From NCBI GenBank assembly GCA_934130235.1, contig CAKOXU010000001.1, forward strand, positions 23,456 through 87,455: 64,000 nt of DNA. The letters are read 5' to 3'. Position 1 is the first letter of the stretch. Every line of letters begins with the position of its first letter. The stretch comes from an uncultured Bacilli bacterium. GTDB lineage: Bacteria; Bacillota_I; Bacilli_A; RF39; UBA660. The position numbers and the translations under genes are program-made. The notes beneath the pieces were generated by a model. That model did not search any database. It worked only from the letters and a program-made list of their open reading frames with translations, and was not told the DNA's origin. Below are positions 63,927 through 64,000 of the stretch, piece after piece.

Positions 63927-64000
63927 ACTAGTCAATAAAAAGTAGACAGTTAAAAAAGATACTTTAAAACCCTGATTCGATTTTATATTGAATTGGGGTT
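63927..64000 (-). mobile_element. End of a probable IS3-family insertion sequence
   Basis: Directly after the rsmG stop lies ACTAGTCAATAAAAAGTAG and a following ACAG, which looks like an IS3-family terminal repeat region. On the minus strand the open frame at 63964-64000 reads TPIQYKIESGF and then stops, like the C-terminus of IS3-family (rve) transposases (TPxQYR type). The element continues past the right edge, so its exact end and completeness are unseen. Confidence 0.5.
63964..64000 (-). CDS. IS3-family transposase orfB, last 11 residues (partial)
   Basis: Only TPIQYKIESGF followed by TAA is inside the window. The call rests on the TPxQY ending typical of IS3-family integrase-type transposases and on the adjacent terminal-repeat-like sequence. 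No catalytic residue is visible. Confidence 0.45.
   Translation of the reverse strand, partial: TPIQYKIESGF

Noticed and set aside
1..64000. CRISPR arrays, prophage or restriction systems
   Set aside because: I found no regularly spaced repeats, phage structural genes, cas or restriction-modification genes. The parS group is not spaced like CRISPR repeats.

Overview
The window is the replication-origin region of a low-GC, endospore-forming Bacillota (Bacilli-like) chromosome. The DNA is visibly very AT-rich. The block rsmG-mnmG-mnmE-jag-yidC-rnpA-rpmH / oriC / dnaA-dnaN-recF-gyrB-gyrA is the classic Firmicute origin. Sporulation genes (spoIIID, spoIIQ, spoIID, spoVT, bofA, cotJ, a SpoVB-like flippase) show a spore former. 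Some traits recall Mollicute-like gut Bacilli: a ClpB without its N-terminal domain, short housekeeping proteins and extreme AT content. UGA is nevertheless a true stop here (xfp, holB and walJ end in TGA), so the standard code applies. I cannot name a genus.

Layout. 1-4.4 kb: an unknown gene cut by the edge, a DUF1292 protein, a pseudouridine synthase, an unknown 338-residue protein, a PLP lyase-like protein and an SDR reductase. 4.5-9.4 kb: phosphoketolase, a FAD/Rieske oxidoreductase, and a small XRE regulator divergent from a membrane protein, with three short repeats between them. 9.5-11.1 kb: tRNA-His and a cotJ spore-coat operon in which cotJA and cotJB look fused. 11.1-16.3 kb: a sporulation and cell-shape cluster. 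16.4-22.5 kb: a FemAB ligase, an unknown 502-residue protein, ftsH and tilS. 22.6-34.2 kb: rlmH, walJ, an M23 peptidase, dnaB, rplI, a GdpP-type DHH protein, whiA, rsmA, a 3D-domain protein, tatD, and a T-box-controlled dut-metG operon. 34.2-47.5 kb: spoVT, clpB (CIRCE), mfd, a prepilin-like gene, pth, rsmI, trmN6, ricT, holB, bofA, recR, ebfC and dnaX. 47.5-48.3 kb: tadA, the SRP RNA and five parS sites. 48.2-57.1 kb: gyrA, gyrB, recF, comK, dnaN and dnaA. 57.1-57.6 kb: oriC. 57.6-63.9 kb: rpmH to rsmG. At the right edge is what looks like the end of an IS3-family element.

Nearly all genes left of oriC lie on the minus strand and all genes right of it on the plus strand (the edge IS end apart), as expected for bidirectional replication from about 57.1-57.5 kb. 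The plus-strand exceptions on the left (1.46, 8.8-11.1, 16.4 and 34.9 kb) are small independent units, several with their own visible promoter.

The most unusual items are: two parS sites that double as coding sequence for an N-terminal extension of TadA, with three more around the SRP RNA gene; an FtsH with a Rho_N/SAP-like C-terminal domain; a CotJA-CotJB fusion; a dUTPase gene between a Met T-box and metG; a stand-alone DHH/DHHA1 protein at the gdpP locus; and a ComK-type regulator between dnaN and recF.
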